Below, piece by piece: positions 28,342 to 37,254 of a DNA stretch of 39,934 nucleotides (positions within the stretch are counted from its first letter, which is position 1; each line of letters opens with the position of its first letter). Source of the DNA: Ww85 sp963745765 (GTDB lineage Bacteria > Desulfobacterota > Desulfobulbia > Desulfobulbales > Desulfocapsaceae); NCBI GenBank assembly GCA_963745765.1, contig CAVUYQ010000004.1, forward strand, positions 1-39,934, read 5' to 3'. The notes under the pieces were generated by a model. It saw only the letters and a list, made by a program, of their open reading frames with translations. It was not told the origin of the DNA and ran no database searches. The translations under genes and the position numbers were made by a program.

Positions 28342-29649
28342 CTATTTCATCAGGTTCGGCAGCCATGTGGCTATCTGCGGGAAGATGAAGACCAGGGATA
28401 AACCAAGAAGTTGCAGGAGGATAAACGGCCCAACCGATTTGTAGACATCTCCCATCGTCACATCAACAGGCAACACGCTTTTCAACCAGAACAGGACAAA
28501 ACCAAAGGGCGGGGTGAGATAAGCAATTTGTATATTAACAATAAAACAAACACCAAACCACAGTTTATCAACACCGAGTGCATTGATTATGGGTATATAG
28601 AGAGGGGTGCACAGCATGATGATCGCCCAGTCATCCATGACCATACCGAGCAATAAAATAATGAGCATCATCATCAACAGTATGCCATTTTGACCGCCGG
28701 GCATTCCCAGCACCAACGAAGTAACCAACTCCTGGCAGCCGAGGGAGTTGAAGATGTTAAGGTAAATGTTGGCACCGATCAGAATCCATAATCCCATGCC
28801 GGTAAGCTTGACCGTGGTTTCCATGGAGTCCCGCAAAACCTGCCAGGTCAATTTACCGTATATAATATTTATGACGAAGGCACCGGTAGCGCCAAAAGCA
28901 GCCGCTTCCGACGGAGTGGCCACCCCGCCCCAGATCGCCCCCAGCACCATGAAAATGAGGACCATAAATGGCCATATGTTGAATAATCCCATGAGCTTTT
29001 CACGGGTGGTGAACTTTTCATCGGCAGGTATAGCCGGCCCCATATGCGGCTGTATCTTGCATCTTACACCAACATAAATGGTGTAAAACGAGGCAAGCAT
29101 CAGTCCGGGCAGAAGGCCACCCAAAAATAACCCGCCGATTGATACCTTGGCCAGCAGGCCATAAAAAATAAAAGGGACACTCGGCGGGATGAGGGCACCC
29201 AGGGCTCCGCCGGCCCCGATCGAACCGATAGCTATTGCCTTGTTGTACTTATACTTCATCATGGAGGGATAAGCGATCTGCCCCATGGTGATGGTGGCTG
29301 GAGGGGTGATGCCGGTAATGGCGGCAAATATGGTGCAGACCGAGATTGTTCCCATGGCGAGCCCGCCGGGAATGTGACCAATTAATTTATAAACCGCATC
29401 ATAAGCCGCCTCGGCGATACCGGAAAAGCGGATGAGACTGCCCATGAAAAGAAAGAGCGGGACGGTAACCAGGACCCCGTTCCACGGTGTATAATAAAAA
29501 GCACTGGGAATAGCGAGAAGAGAGCGAGGCTCAAAGATTGCAGCGAATAAAACCGCAGTGCCTCCCAAGCCGAGAGCGACAGGTAAACCAAGAAAAAGTC
29601 CCAAAAACAGACATAAGAAATACAATAAGGTGATAAGCTCTATACTCAC
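28342..29649 (-). CDS. TRAP transporter large permease (DctM family)
   Basis: 435 residues, 12 or so hydrophobic segments; the transport channel of the TRAP system. Family markers include LFLGLPVALGLGGTAVLFA at the N-terminus, GGLAMGTISVCTIFAAITG, the SIGAGGALGALIPPSVPFIFYG block, and TPPFGFVLFWLKS near the end. The start is GTG with AAGGAG about 6 nt upstream. First transporter gene of the block, 307 nt after the semialdehyde dehydrogenase stop. Confidence 0.93.
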   Translation of the reverse strand: MSIELITLLYFLCLFLGLFLGLPVALGLGGTAVLFAAIFEPRSLLAIPSAFYYTPWNGVLVTVPLFLFMGSLIRFSGIAEAAYDAVYKLIGHIPGGLAMGTISVCTIFAAITGITPPATITMGQIAYPSMMKYKYNKAIAIGSIGAGGALGALIPPSVPFIFYGLLAKVSIGGLFLGGLLPGLMLASFYTIYVGVRCKIQPHMGPAIPADEKFTTREKLMGLFNIWPFMVLIFMVLGAIWGGVATPSEAAAFGATGAFVINIIYGKLTWQVLRDSMETTVKLTGMGLWILIGANIYLNIFNSLGCQELVTSLVLGMPGGQNGILLMMMLIILLLGMVMDDWAIIMLCTPLYIPIINALGVDKLWFGVCFIVNIQIAYLTPPFGFVLFWLKSVLPVDVTMGDVYKSVGPFILLQLLGLSLVFIFPQIATWLPNLMK

Positions 29650-29956
29650 GTTCTCTCCTTTCCCGTTGTTTTTGCTTTCAAGGCTAATTCAATATATAGC
29701 GGCCAACATGTCAGAAGTATCTGTAGCGTATTACCCTTGCACCTCTAAAGCAACCCGATCTCAGTTATTAACGATCCCGCCTCCACGTTGTGGCAGACAA
29801 TCACATTATCTATACCGAAGATGGCGTAAGGTTGCGATATAAATATCCTCCAAGACATGCTGACAGCGAACCATGGTCAGAAATAGATTATTAACAAAAA
29901 TGAGCGGCAGGCGCAAGCTGGAAGCCGTCGCGTTACAAAAATGTAAAAATCACTCT
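29650..29956. other. Gap between semialdehyde dehydrogenase and dctM
   Basis: 307 nt with no credible ORF. On the minus strand a GC-rich imperfect hairpin with TCATTTTTGTT follows just after the dehydrogenase stop and may partly terminate transcription before dctM. I could not identify a separate dctM promoter. Confidence 0.45.
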
Positions 29957-31516
29957 CTATTGCGCTACGCAACTGCGGACTTTGGCATTTTTGCTCGCGC
30001 CTTTATCCCCTTCTGCTGAACTTCCTCCGGTAAAATGTCCAGACGGGGGTGCGACCCGGATAGTGGCAACTTTATTCTGGGTGAAAAAATCGATGCCGTC
30101 TTTTCCCTGAACCTTGTTTGTTCCAAGGTGAGAGTCCTTGATCCCGCCAAATGGCAGGTAAGGATGGGGAGCGCAGACCCCGACATTAACACCGACCATG
30201 CCTGCGTTTGCTTCCGAGATGAATTTTTCCGTGTAATACAGATTTTGAGTAAAAATACAGGCCCCGTTGCCAAATGGTTGAGCCCGGATGATTTCCAGAA
30301 CATCGTCAAGGTCTCTGATTTTCATCACCGATACCACCGGACCAAAAATTTCTTCCCTGGCTATGGTCCTACACGGAGTGACCCCTTCAAAAATAGTAGG
30401 GCCGACAAAATAACCGTTTTTATTTTTCGCGGGTATTTTGGGATTACGACCGTCCAAGACGAGATTAGAACCCTCTTTAATGCCAAGTTCAATGTAATCT
30501 TCGATCTTCTTTTTGGCTTGAGCAGAAATAACCGGTCCCATATAAACATCCGGATCAAGAGCATCTCCTGTTATAATCCCTTTTCCAGCTTCTACCATTT
30601 TCTCGAGAAGGGAATCATAAACCTCCGGAACTACGGCAACTATAGAGCCGGCGAGGCAACGCTGGCCGGCGGAGCCGAAACATGAATGGATAAAATTTTC
30701 GATGAACAGATCCGGCTGAACGTCCTCCATGGCCACCAGGATATTCTTTGCCCCACCAAGCAGCATGCTGCGTTTTCCTCCTCTACCGCAGGCTTCGGCC
30801 ATTTTTTTGGCTGTGGGGGTCGAGCCGACCAGACAGACACCGCTCATTTTGGGATGTTCATACCATGTTCCCGGTATGCTCCGGTTTCCATGGATGATAT
30901 TCACAACCCCTTTTGGCAGTCCGACCGCTTGAAAAATATCCCCGATCTTTTGCATGAAAAGGGGAGACTGGGTTGAGGGTTTGTAAATAAAGGTATTACC
31001 GACAGCGATGGCATATGGGACAAACCAGGCAAATACCAGCGCCGGGAAATTGAAGGGAGCGACACCGCCAAAGACCCCCAGGGGTTCTTTGACCACCCTG
31101 CCGCTGATGTTGGCTGAAATTCCCTGGAGGGTTTCGCCCTGAAGCAGTGCAGGAATCGAACAGGCGGTCTCAAAAATCTCAACGATTCGCCTGACCTCCC
31201 CACGTGCCTCACTGATATGCTTGGCCTGGTCGATGGCAATGGCCACGGCCAGGTCTTCTTCACGATCAATTATAGCCTGCCTGAGATCAAAAACATAAGA
31301 CATCCGTTTGGACAGTGACAGTTTCCTCCATGAACCATAGGCAGAGTATGCAGAATCAATACTCTCCTGTGACGTTTTTTCGGAAGAAAGCGGTACTTCT
31401 CCAATTTGCTCTCCCGTTGAAGGATTAAACAGCGGCACCATGTCAACCCCGGTCTCTTCTACCCATTCGCCGTGAATAAAATTTTTGATTTGGATAATCT
31501 GATTCTTTGCATCCAT
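29957..31516 (-). CDS. CoA-acylating methylmalonate/malonate-semialdehyde dehydrogenase (MmsA/IolA-like)
   Basis: 519 residues from the ATG with AGGAG 8 nt upstream; an upstream GTG overlaps that ribosome site. ALDH fold: APFNFPALV (N157 oxyanion), VGSTPTAKK, and GSAGQRCLAG with nucleophile C287, the form found in MMSDH. LGGAKNIL stands where most ALDHs have the general-base Glu, as expected for CoA-dependent family members. The product would be acetyl- or propionyl-CoA from malonate or methylmalonate semialdehyde; a sulfo-analogue is possible. About 35 extra residues at the C-terminus (from SGHFTGG) are unusual. Transcribed from the copy B promoter/operator and followed by the TRAP genes. 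Confidence 0.88.
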   Translation of the reverse strand: MDAKNQIIQIKNFIHGEWVEETGVDMVPLFNPSTGEQIGEVPLSSEKTSQESIDSAYSAYGSWRKLSLSKRMSYVFDLRQAIIDREEDLAVAIAIDQAKHISEARGEVRRIVEIFETACSIPALLQGETLQGISANISGRVVKEPLGVFGGVAPFNFPALVFAWFVPYAIAVGNTFIYKPSTQSPLFMQKIGDIFQAVGLPKGVVNIIHGNRSIPGTWYEHPKMSGVCLVGSTPTAKKMAEACGRGGKRSMLLGGAKNILVAMEDVQPDLFIENFIHSCFGSAGQRCLAGSIVAVVPEVYDSLLEKMVEAGKGIITGDALDPDVYMGPVISAQAKKKIEDYIELGIKEGSNLVLDGRNPKIPAKNKNGYFVGPTIFEGVTPCRTIAREEIFGPVVSVMKIRDLDDVLEIIRAQPFGNGACIFTQNLYYTEKFISEANAGMVGVNVGVCAPHPYLPFGGIKDSHLGTNKVQGKDGIDFFTQNKVATIRVAPPSGHFTGGSSAEGDKGASKNAKVRSCVAQ

Positions 31517-31997
31517 AGTGCTCACTCCTCTACATTGATATTATTTGTGAAAGAGCTATGGCTCGGGAGGTCATTGTCTTTTCCCCCGGAAAGCTTCCAG
31601 ACAAGGGCGCGCTGGAGTAGATCACAGCCTGATCTCTAATATATCAGACATCAGGAGCATGTCAAGCTGCTTTTACTAGCCACAGGCAAACCTTCAGGCT
31701 GGAGGAATACATCTGCTCCAACGTCCGCCCTGGCTTGTGATAAACTGATCTGAAGATGCTTGAGCGGGTCAGGTTTCCTGAAACTTTTTATGGCAGCATT
31801 GATGTCGGCGAGAATAAATCCTTCCGCCACCTCCTTGACGAAATGAAGATTTTGGGATTACCTGTGTTGAATTGTATTGACTGTAACGCCCACCGGGGCA
31901 ATTATCAGGCAAGTGCTTACTCGCAATAGACGTGAACATACTCTGCTATCCCATTCGTGTTAGTGAGTCCATCAATTTCAGATAATTGGAGAATCCA
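31517..31997. other. Divergent regulatory region with a possible gene remnant
   Basis: 481 nt between divergent starts. It holds the copy B 35-bp promoter/operator (31631-31665). From about 31670 to 31860 the minus strand is open for some 63 codons without a start (contains FVKEVAEGFILADINAAIKS), and the plus strand is open for 57 codons from an ATG at 31756; neither is recognised. A weak plus-strand promoter (TTGACT near 31877) might serve the reductase gene. Confidence 0.45.
31631..31665 (-). promoter_or_regulatory. Promoter/operator of the semialdehyde dehydrogenase block (copy B of the 35-bp element)
   Basis: On the minus strand: perfect TTGACA, 16-nt spacer, TATATT -10, then AGAGATC. 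30 of 35 bases agree with the element before xsc at 19547. The flanks form a dyad of 10-nt arms with one mismatch (31628-31637 and 31646-31655). It lies about 115 nt before the dehydrogenase ATG. Confidence 0.7.
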
Positions 31998-32879
31998 ATG
32001 CTGATTGTAAATCCTCATGAGGTAACTCTTGGTTTTATCGGTATAGGTGTTATGGGAAAAAGCATGGCCTCAAACCTGCTGGATGGTGGCTATACCTTAC
32101 ATATCTATAACAGGACAAAGGCAAAGGCTGACGAATTGATCAGCAAGGGAGCAGTATGGCAGAACAGTCCCTCAGAAATCGCCGCAGCAGTGGATATTAT
32201 TATCACCATGATTGGCTATCCTAAAGACGTGGAAGAGATATATCTCGGTAACGATAGTCTCCTTCATGCTGCCAAAAGGGGTTCTGTCGTCATCGACATG
32301 ACCACCTCCAGCCCTCAGCTGGCTGTCCGGATATATGCGGAGGCAAAAAATCTCGGCATTTCGGCCCTGGACGCCCCGGTATCAGGAGGGGATATAGGTG
32401 CAAAAGCCGGCTCCCTGTCGATAATGGTCGGCGGTGACCAGGAAACATTTGACGGCGTTCGTCCCCTTTTTGAAATAATGGGGGAAAATATCGTCTTTCA
32501 GGGAAAAGCCGGCAGCGGTCAGCATTGCAAAATGGCCAACCAGATTGCCGTTGCATCCACACTGATGGGGGTATGCGAAGCCCTGGGCTATGCCGAGAAA
32601 GCAGGGCTTAATCCCGAGACAGTACTCGAAAGCATTGAAGCAGGAGCTGCCGGGAGTTGGGCCCTTAGCAATCTCGCTCCGCGAATGATTAAGGGTGATT
32701 TTGAGCCAGGATTTTATGTAAAACACTTCATTAAGGACATGAACATCGCCCTTGAATCGTGCGCGACCATCGGCTTGAAGGCAGGGGGACTGCAACTCGC
32801 CAAAGACCTCTACGACCAGCTCGCCGCAGATGGAGGAGAGAATGACGGCACCCATGCACTCTATAAAAAATACAAGTAG
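31998..32879 (+). CDS. 3-hydroxyisobutyrate dehydrogenase-like NAD(P)-dependent reductase
   Basis: 293-residue beta-hydroxyacid dehydrogenase. The N-terminal Rossmann motif is GFIGIGVMGKSMASNL (about 12-27), the substrate loop DAPVSGGDIGAKAG (about 125-138) and the catalytic lysine in GQHCKMANQ (K178). Family members act on 3-hydroxyisobutyrate, 3-hydroxypropionate, tartronate semialdehyde or sulfolactaldehyde; sequence alone does not decide. GGAG lies 6 nt before the ATG. The aminotransferase gene follows within 50 nt, and the semialdehyde dehydrogenase is divergent, so the likely substrate is the semialdehyde shared by those enzymes. Confidence 0.88.
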   Translation: MLIVNPHEVTLGFIGIGVMGKSMASNLLDGGYTLHIYNRTKAKADELISKGAVWQNSPSEIAAAVDIIITMIGYPKDVEEIYLGNDSLLHAAKRGSVVIDMTTSSPQLAVRIYAEAKNLGISALDAPVSGGDIGAKAGSLSIMVGGDQETFDGVRPLFEIMGENIVFQGKAGSGQHCKMANQIAVASTLMGVCEALGYAEKAGLNPETVLESIEAGAAGSWALSNLAPRMIKGDFEPGFYVKHFIKDMNIALESCATIGLKAGGLQLAKDLYDQLAADGGENDGTHALYKKYK

Positions 32880-32926
32880 CTGTTATTATGAGTTCCGACA
32901 ATCAATTTCATACCAGAGAGGAACAG

Positions 32927-34238
32927 ATGAGAACTTCCCATACCAACGCATCCCTGCAGGAGCTCCGCAACAAGTTTATTGCCAGAGGAATATCCAGCGC
33001 CACCGGCAGCTACATCTCGCACGGCAGAGGAGCAGTTCTCGTCGATGTTGAGGGTAATGAATACCTCGATTTTGCCGGAGGCATCGCGGTGATGAATGTC
33101 GGGCACTCGCACCCGAAAGTGGTCAAAGCGATCAAAGACCAGGCAGAAAAGCTCACTCACACCTGCTTCATGGTCTCCCCTTATGAATCATCGGTCACCC
33201 TCGCCGAGAAACTGTGCGTCGAGGTCCCGGGCGACTCTCCCAAGGCAGCCATGTTTGCCAACAGCGGCGCGGAAGCCGTGGAAAATGCAGTTAAGATTGC
33301 CCGCTATTACACCAAAAAGCCGGCTATCATTGCCTTTGAAAACGGGTTTCACGGCCGGACACTGATGGGAATGACGCTGACTTCAAAGATCAAACCGTAC
33401 AAATACGGGCTTGGTCCATTTGCACCTGAGGTCTACCGGATGCCCTTTGCAAACTGCTATCGCTGCCCGTTCAACAAGGAATACCCCGGTTGTGAGGTGG
33501 TCTGCGCCGACCATCTGGAATATTTCTTCATCAACCACGTGGCCGCAGAAGAGACTGCTGCCATCATCGTGGAACCGGTACAGGGAGAAGGCGGTTTCAT
33601 CGCTCCACCGAGGGAATATTTCAAGAAACTCAAAGCAATCTGCGAGAAAAGCAACGTCCTCATGATTGCGGATGAAATACAAACTGGTATAGGCAGAACC
33701 GGGTACATGTTTGCTATGGAATACTATGGTGTCGAAGCAGACCTGACCACCACGGCAAAGAGTCTTGCTGCCGGAATGCCGCTTAGTGCTGTCGTCGGCA
33801 AGAAGGAGATTATGGATGCCGTGCACCCGTCTGGAATCGGAGGAACATACGGCGGCAACCCGGTAGCATGTGAGGCTGCCCTGGCGGTGTTTGACATTAT
33901 AGAATCAGAGAATCTGCTGGAAAAGGCAAGAAAACCTCGGCATGACCCTGAAGAACACTTTTCTTTCATTACAGGAAAAGTACAATATTATCGGAGATGT
34001 TCGCGGTATTGGACCAATGATCGCCATGGAACTCGTCAAAGATCGGCAGAGCAAAACTCCAGCAGCGGAAGAAACAAAGGCGCTGGTCAATTATTGCTTT
34101 AAGAATGGAGTGATTATCCTGTCGTGTGGATCTTACGGCAACGTTCTTCGTTTTCTCATGCCGCTTGTCATTACCGACGAACAACTCCGGAGAGGACTGG
34201 ATATAATCAGCGACGGTTTTGCCACCCTGAAACGATAA
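32927..34238 (+). CDS. Class III omega-aminotransferase (GabT/beta-alanine type), frame broken near 33932
   Basis: PLP enzyme of the 4-aminobutyrate/beta-alanine/taurine transaminase group. From the ATG at 32927 (GAGG 6 nt upstream): NSGAEAVENAVK (about 112-123) binds PLP, D249 lies in IADEIQTG and K278 in TTAKSLAAGMPL. A cysteine-rich insert NCYRCPFNKEYPGCEVVC (about 176-193) resembles that of Tpa. One extra A in 33931-33934 breaks the frame; without it the protein is 436 aa and continues LGMTLKNTFLSLQEKYNIIG to a normal C-terminus. With the neighbouring reductase and semialdehyde dehydrogenase it fits use of a C3 omega-amino acid; GABA or homotaurine are alternatives. Confidence 0.85.
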
Positions 34239-34405
34239 AATCAACCGGGGACATCAGAGCGCCAATGAGACCGACGAGGAAGAACCGGCCGGGGTGGTCG
34301 CACATAGTACTTCTAAGCACCTGGGATGACCTGGCGCCTCCGGCTTTTGAATAGAGACTTCCCTTCTCTCTTCCAGGCATCTTGTGCGCTTCCTGGCGGG
34401 TGCTA

Positions 34406-34813
34406 TTATTTTCCCGTCTCCTGACTGCAGGGGTAGGTGGAAACAAGTGCCTGCGCAGCCAGCGCCTGACCCGATTCATGCAGACGGCCGGGGTGCTCTT
34501 CAAGGTATTTAACAATAACCGCAGCTGACTTCCTTGTAGAAATACGTTCCGGTAAACACATCTGAACCATGTTATCCACTGCTGCTGCTTGCAGTACGGC
34601 TTCATATACATAGTTGAAGGTGACCAGCCCATCGATCAGGCCTATGCAATAACCCATCCCCAGCAGATGATCTCTGGACACGGTTGCCGCTGCTTCGGCT
34701 TTCACGAGGTTGCTGCAGTCGATGAGCAGATCATTACCTGATCTCTGCACAGCCATTGCCGGTACGACTGAAAGCATCACCATTATTACGGCAATTATCG
34801 TTAAACGTTTCAT
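34406..34813 (-). CDS. Secreted Rap1a/Tai-like protein
   Basis: 135 residues with a clear Sec signal peptide (KRLTIIAVIMVMLSVVPAMA, about 2-21). The mature part has four cysteines and the pattern C..GYCIGLIDG..., MCLPE..., KYLEEHPGRLHESG, ending VSTYPC. This is the layout of the Rap1a/Tai domain found in periplasmic immunity proteins against type VI amidase effectors and in orphan proteins. No effector or secretion gene is near, so immunity is only one option. It stands alone beside the wreck of an IS66 element. Confidence 0.75.
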   Translation of the reverse strand: MKRLTIIAVIMVMLSVVPAMAVQRSGNDLLIDCSNLVKAEAAATVSRDHLLGMGYCIGLIDGLVTFNYVYEAVLQAAAVDNMVQMCLPERISTRKSAAVIVKYLEEHPGRLHESGQALAAQALVSTYPCSQETGK

Positions 34814-34845
34814 TATCTTATCCCTCTTTCTTTAGCCTGACGTTC

Positions 34846-35791
34846 ATGAAAAAAACAACAATAGTCATTTATGATTTAAAAAGTTATTCTGTTGTAGTAG
34901 GTGGCGGCATGAATGTTGATGCTGAAATCACCCTGCCCGATGGTCCAGAAGCGTTGAAACGGATCATTATTCGACTGCAGCAGGAACAGAGCCGCTAGAC
35001 GCGGAAAAACGACCTGTTGCGCGAGCGGATCAAGCTGCTTTACGGTAAATTGTTTGGCAGGAACAGCGAAAAAGGTGCGGGAGAAGAAAGGTCGGGGCAA
35101 GGTGGCCAAAAAACCGGCAGTGCAGACGTGGCGCTAAGCTATATCGGTAAGATCTACCGGATTGAATCCGAGACCATACGCAAGGAACTTCCAGCCGGGC
35201 AACTGGTTGGTGTACGCCGGGAAAAGGCCAAACCGATCTTTGCCGAGTTCTTCACCTGGTTGAGCAGGAAGGCACCCCAGGTAGTACCGAAGAGCCTGGT
35301 TGGTATTGTCGTCAACTATACATTGAACTAGGAGCCTGTCAGAGAAAGCCTTTTTCCCCCATCTCATCGTTATTGCAAGAAAAAAAAAGCTCGCAATAGT
35401 AGATATATGGCTCCGCTTGATTTTCTTACTATGCCTCGATCTGAGCAAAAATTGTATTTCTCCGACACGCTCCTAGCGGGATCGGTTGCTGGTTTGTCTC
35501 GATCATGCCGAAATGACCCCGGATAACAACAGTGCCGAAAATGCCATCAGGCCGTTCGTGGTGGGAAGGAAAAGCTGGCTTTTTGCTGGAACACCAAAAG
35601 GAACCCAAGCCAGCGCGGCTCTCTATAGCTTGATCGAGACGGCTAAGGCGAATGGGTTGGAATCGTACCGATATCTTCGGTACCTGTTTGAGAAGCTGCC
35701 ATTTGCCGAGGATGAAAAAGATTATGAAGCGTTGCTGCCGATGCGGCTTCCTGAGGATGTGGTGCTGAGCTATGACGTTACTGGGGTTTAA
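34846..35791 (+). pseudogene. IS66-family transposase, decayed
   Basis: Pieces of an IS66 TnpC. N-terminal part: EITLPDGPEALKRIIIRLQQ (coiled-coil start), an in-frame TAG at 34996-34998, then NDLLRERIKLLYGKLFGRNS. After the Gly/Lys-rich linker most of the DDE core is missing, and the sequence resumes at ALSYIGKIYRIE and runs to VPKSLVGIVVNYTLN. There a 145-nt inverted-repeat element splits the gene. The C-terminal part follows from 35477: MTPDNNSAENAIRPFVVGRK (with the late catalytic Glu), then SWLFAGTPKG and the C-terminal domain. TnpA and TnpB are absent. No active function is expected. Confidence 0.88.
35328..35476 (-). repeat. Miniature inverted-repeat element, copy 2, inside the IS66 remnant
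   Basis: 149 nt from CTAGGAGCCTGTCAGAGAAA to its imperfect complement TTTCTCCGACACGCTCCTAG (17 of 20). The outer CTAG on each side looks like a 4-nt target duplication. Removing 145 nt (35329-35473) restores the transposase reading frame on both sides. The interior resembles copies 1 and 3. No ORF inside, so any movement would need a transposase in trans. Confidence 0.8.
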
Positions 35792-36142
35792 TTGACGCTT
35801 ACGATACAAAAACAAAAGTCAAGATCCTGAAAAACCAATTATTTTGCTAAATCTTTCTTATCAAAAAATCTTTTTGGTTCTTTTTTATTTTGGTGATCTA
35901 CATATTTTTTGATATAGAAATACCACTCTGTCTAATGGAACACTTAAGGGGACCTTGCAGAATTATGATTTTGGTTCAAAATCAAGGCGCGAGTGAAAAT
36001 TTTGCAGCAGGCATATATTCGATATTCCGAGGATAAAATATTCGCACGCAACGCAGAGTTAGGGCAAAAAGATAATTTTTCAAGGTAGCCTTAAACGTTT
36101 GTCACTCTTTCCTGTAATCAGGATTATAACCTAACGTTAGCT
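35792..36142. other. AT-rich intergenic stretch with copy 3 of the inverted-repeat element
   Basis: The first 150 nt are AT-rich with no ORF. The repeat element occupies 35944-36094. The last ~48 nt lead into the radical SAM gene without an obvious ribosome site. Confidence 0.5.
35944..36094 (+). repeat. Miniature inverted-repeat element, copy 3
   Basis: 151 nt bounded by TTAAGG...CCTTAA, with terminal repeats matching over about 24 nt (ACCTTG.AAAATTAT type). The core GCAGGCATATATTCGATATT and the GAGGATAAAAT block match copy 1 in reverse orientation. TTAA at each end may be a target duplication, as CTAG is in copy 2. Confidence 0.75.
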
Positions 36143-37254
36143 TTGAACACCTCCTCTATTAAATTAAAACAGCGAAGTCTTCTCCTCTTCAGTCTGCTCG
36201 CGAGGGGCCGAGCACTTTGCCACCCCGTATACGTCGACCTTGACATTTCCGCCCACTGCAACCTGAGCTGCCCTGGCTGCCCTTTTCACTCACCGCTTTT
36301 GGAAAAATCATCCTCATCCGCAGACATTCCCAAAGATATGGATTACGAAACCGTGATTCAAATCCTGGAGGAGTTACGCAATATGTCCACGAGGGAGATA
36401 GTACTTGCGGGAGAGGGGGAGCCCATGATGCATGGGCGTTTTTTTGATATTATTGAGCAGGCAAAGTTAAGAAAATTCAATCTTACTCTTTACACCAACG
36501 GCACACTGCTCAATGAAAAACGAGCAAATGGATTGGTTGATTGCGGTTTAGACAAGCTTAAGATCTCAATGTGGGCCGGTAATCCTGAAACGTATCAGAA
36601 GCAGTATCCCGGCTCCCGTGCCGGTCAATTCAAGTCGATCATCGATGGTATCCAGAACCTTGGTATAATAAAGAAAGCGAAACACTCTGACAATCCCAAA
36701 ATATTTATTCATTTTCCCCTTTCCCGTGTGAATTATCCGGAATTGGAGGCAATGGTCGATCAGGCTATTTCACTTAAAGTTGACGGAATTACCGTTGCAC
36801 CGGTTTTCAGCGTTACCAGCCGTATGGACAGCCTTCAAATACAAGCCGATCGACAGAGGAGATCATCAAATATCTCGAGAAAATCGAGGTTACGCTTAAT
36901 CAGGGGAGGATTCAGCATAATCTAGGAGATGCCAAGGCCTGTTTAAAGTATGGTATTCAGATCTGGAAAACCATGCCTTGCTATATCGGTTATTTCCATA
37001 CCAAGATCCGTGTTGACGGGTCAATTCAACCGTGTTGTCGCTGTAACGTGTCAATCGGCAACCTGAACGAAAATAGTTTCAGGGAAATCTGGGACTCGAA
37101 CGCTTATCGTCAAGTACGACAAACTATGCGGTTGCGGGAAAAATTCGCCAGGTTTATCAATAATCAAAATTGTATGTGCACGTATTGTTCTGCAATTCCA
37201 AATAATTACAAAATATACAGATTCGATCGTTTTATCTCTCGTTACATGATTTAA
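36143..37254 (+). CDS. Radical SAM/SPASM-domain protein, frame broken near 36855
   Basis: Iron-sulfur enzyme with the AdoMet cluster motif CNLSCPGC (CxxxCxxC, about 33-40), the GEGEP loop and a TIM-barrel half (TLYTNGTLLNEKRA). After a one-base loss around 36850-36858 the frame continues EEIIKYLEKIEVTLNQGRIQ to a SPASM region with CYIGYF, QPCCRCN and CMCTYC cysteines, which would hold auxiliary clusters. The initiator appears to be TTG with no good ribosome site, so the start is uncertain. Its neighbours are glycosyltransferases and a second SPASM protein, so it may act on a carbohydrate or peptide in surface-polymer synthesis; no substrate can be named. Its end overlaps the convergent glycosyltransferase by 23 nt. 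Confidence 0.8.

Noticed and set aside
30035..30685. 216-codon plus-strand ORF opposite the semialdehyde dehydrogenase
   Set aside because: Overlaps an unmistakable ALDH gene on the other strand and has no protein-like motifs.
4868..34850. Shared AGCCTGACGTTCA at 4868 and 34835 as a mobile-element end
   Set aside because: Only about 14 identical bases with no further similarity around them; could be chance.
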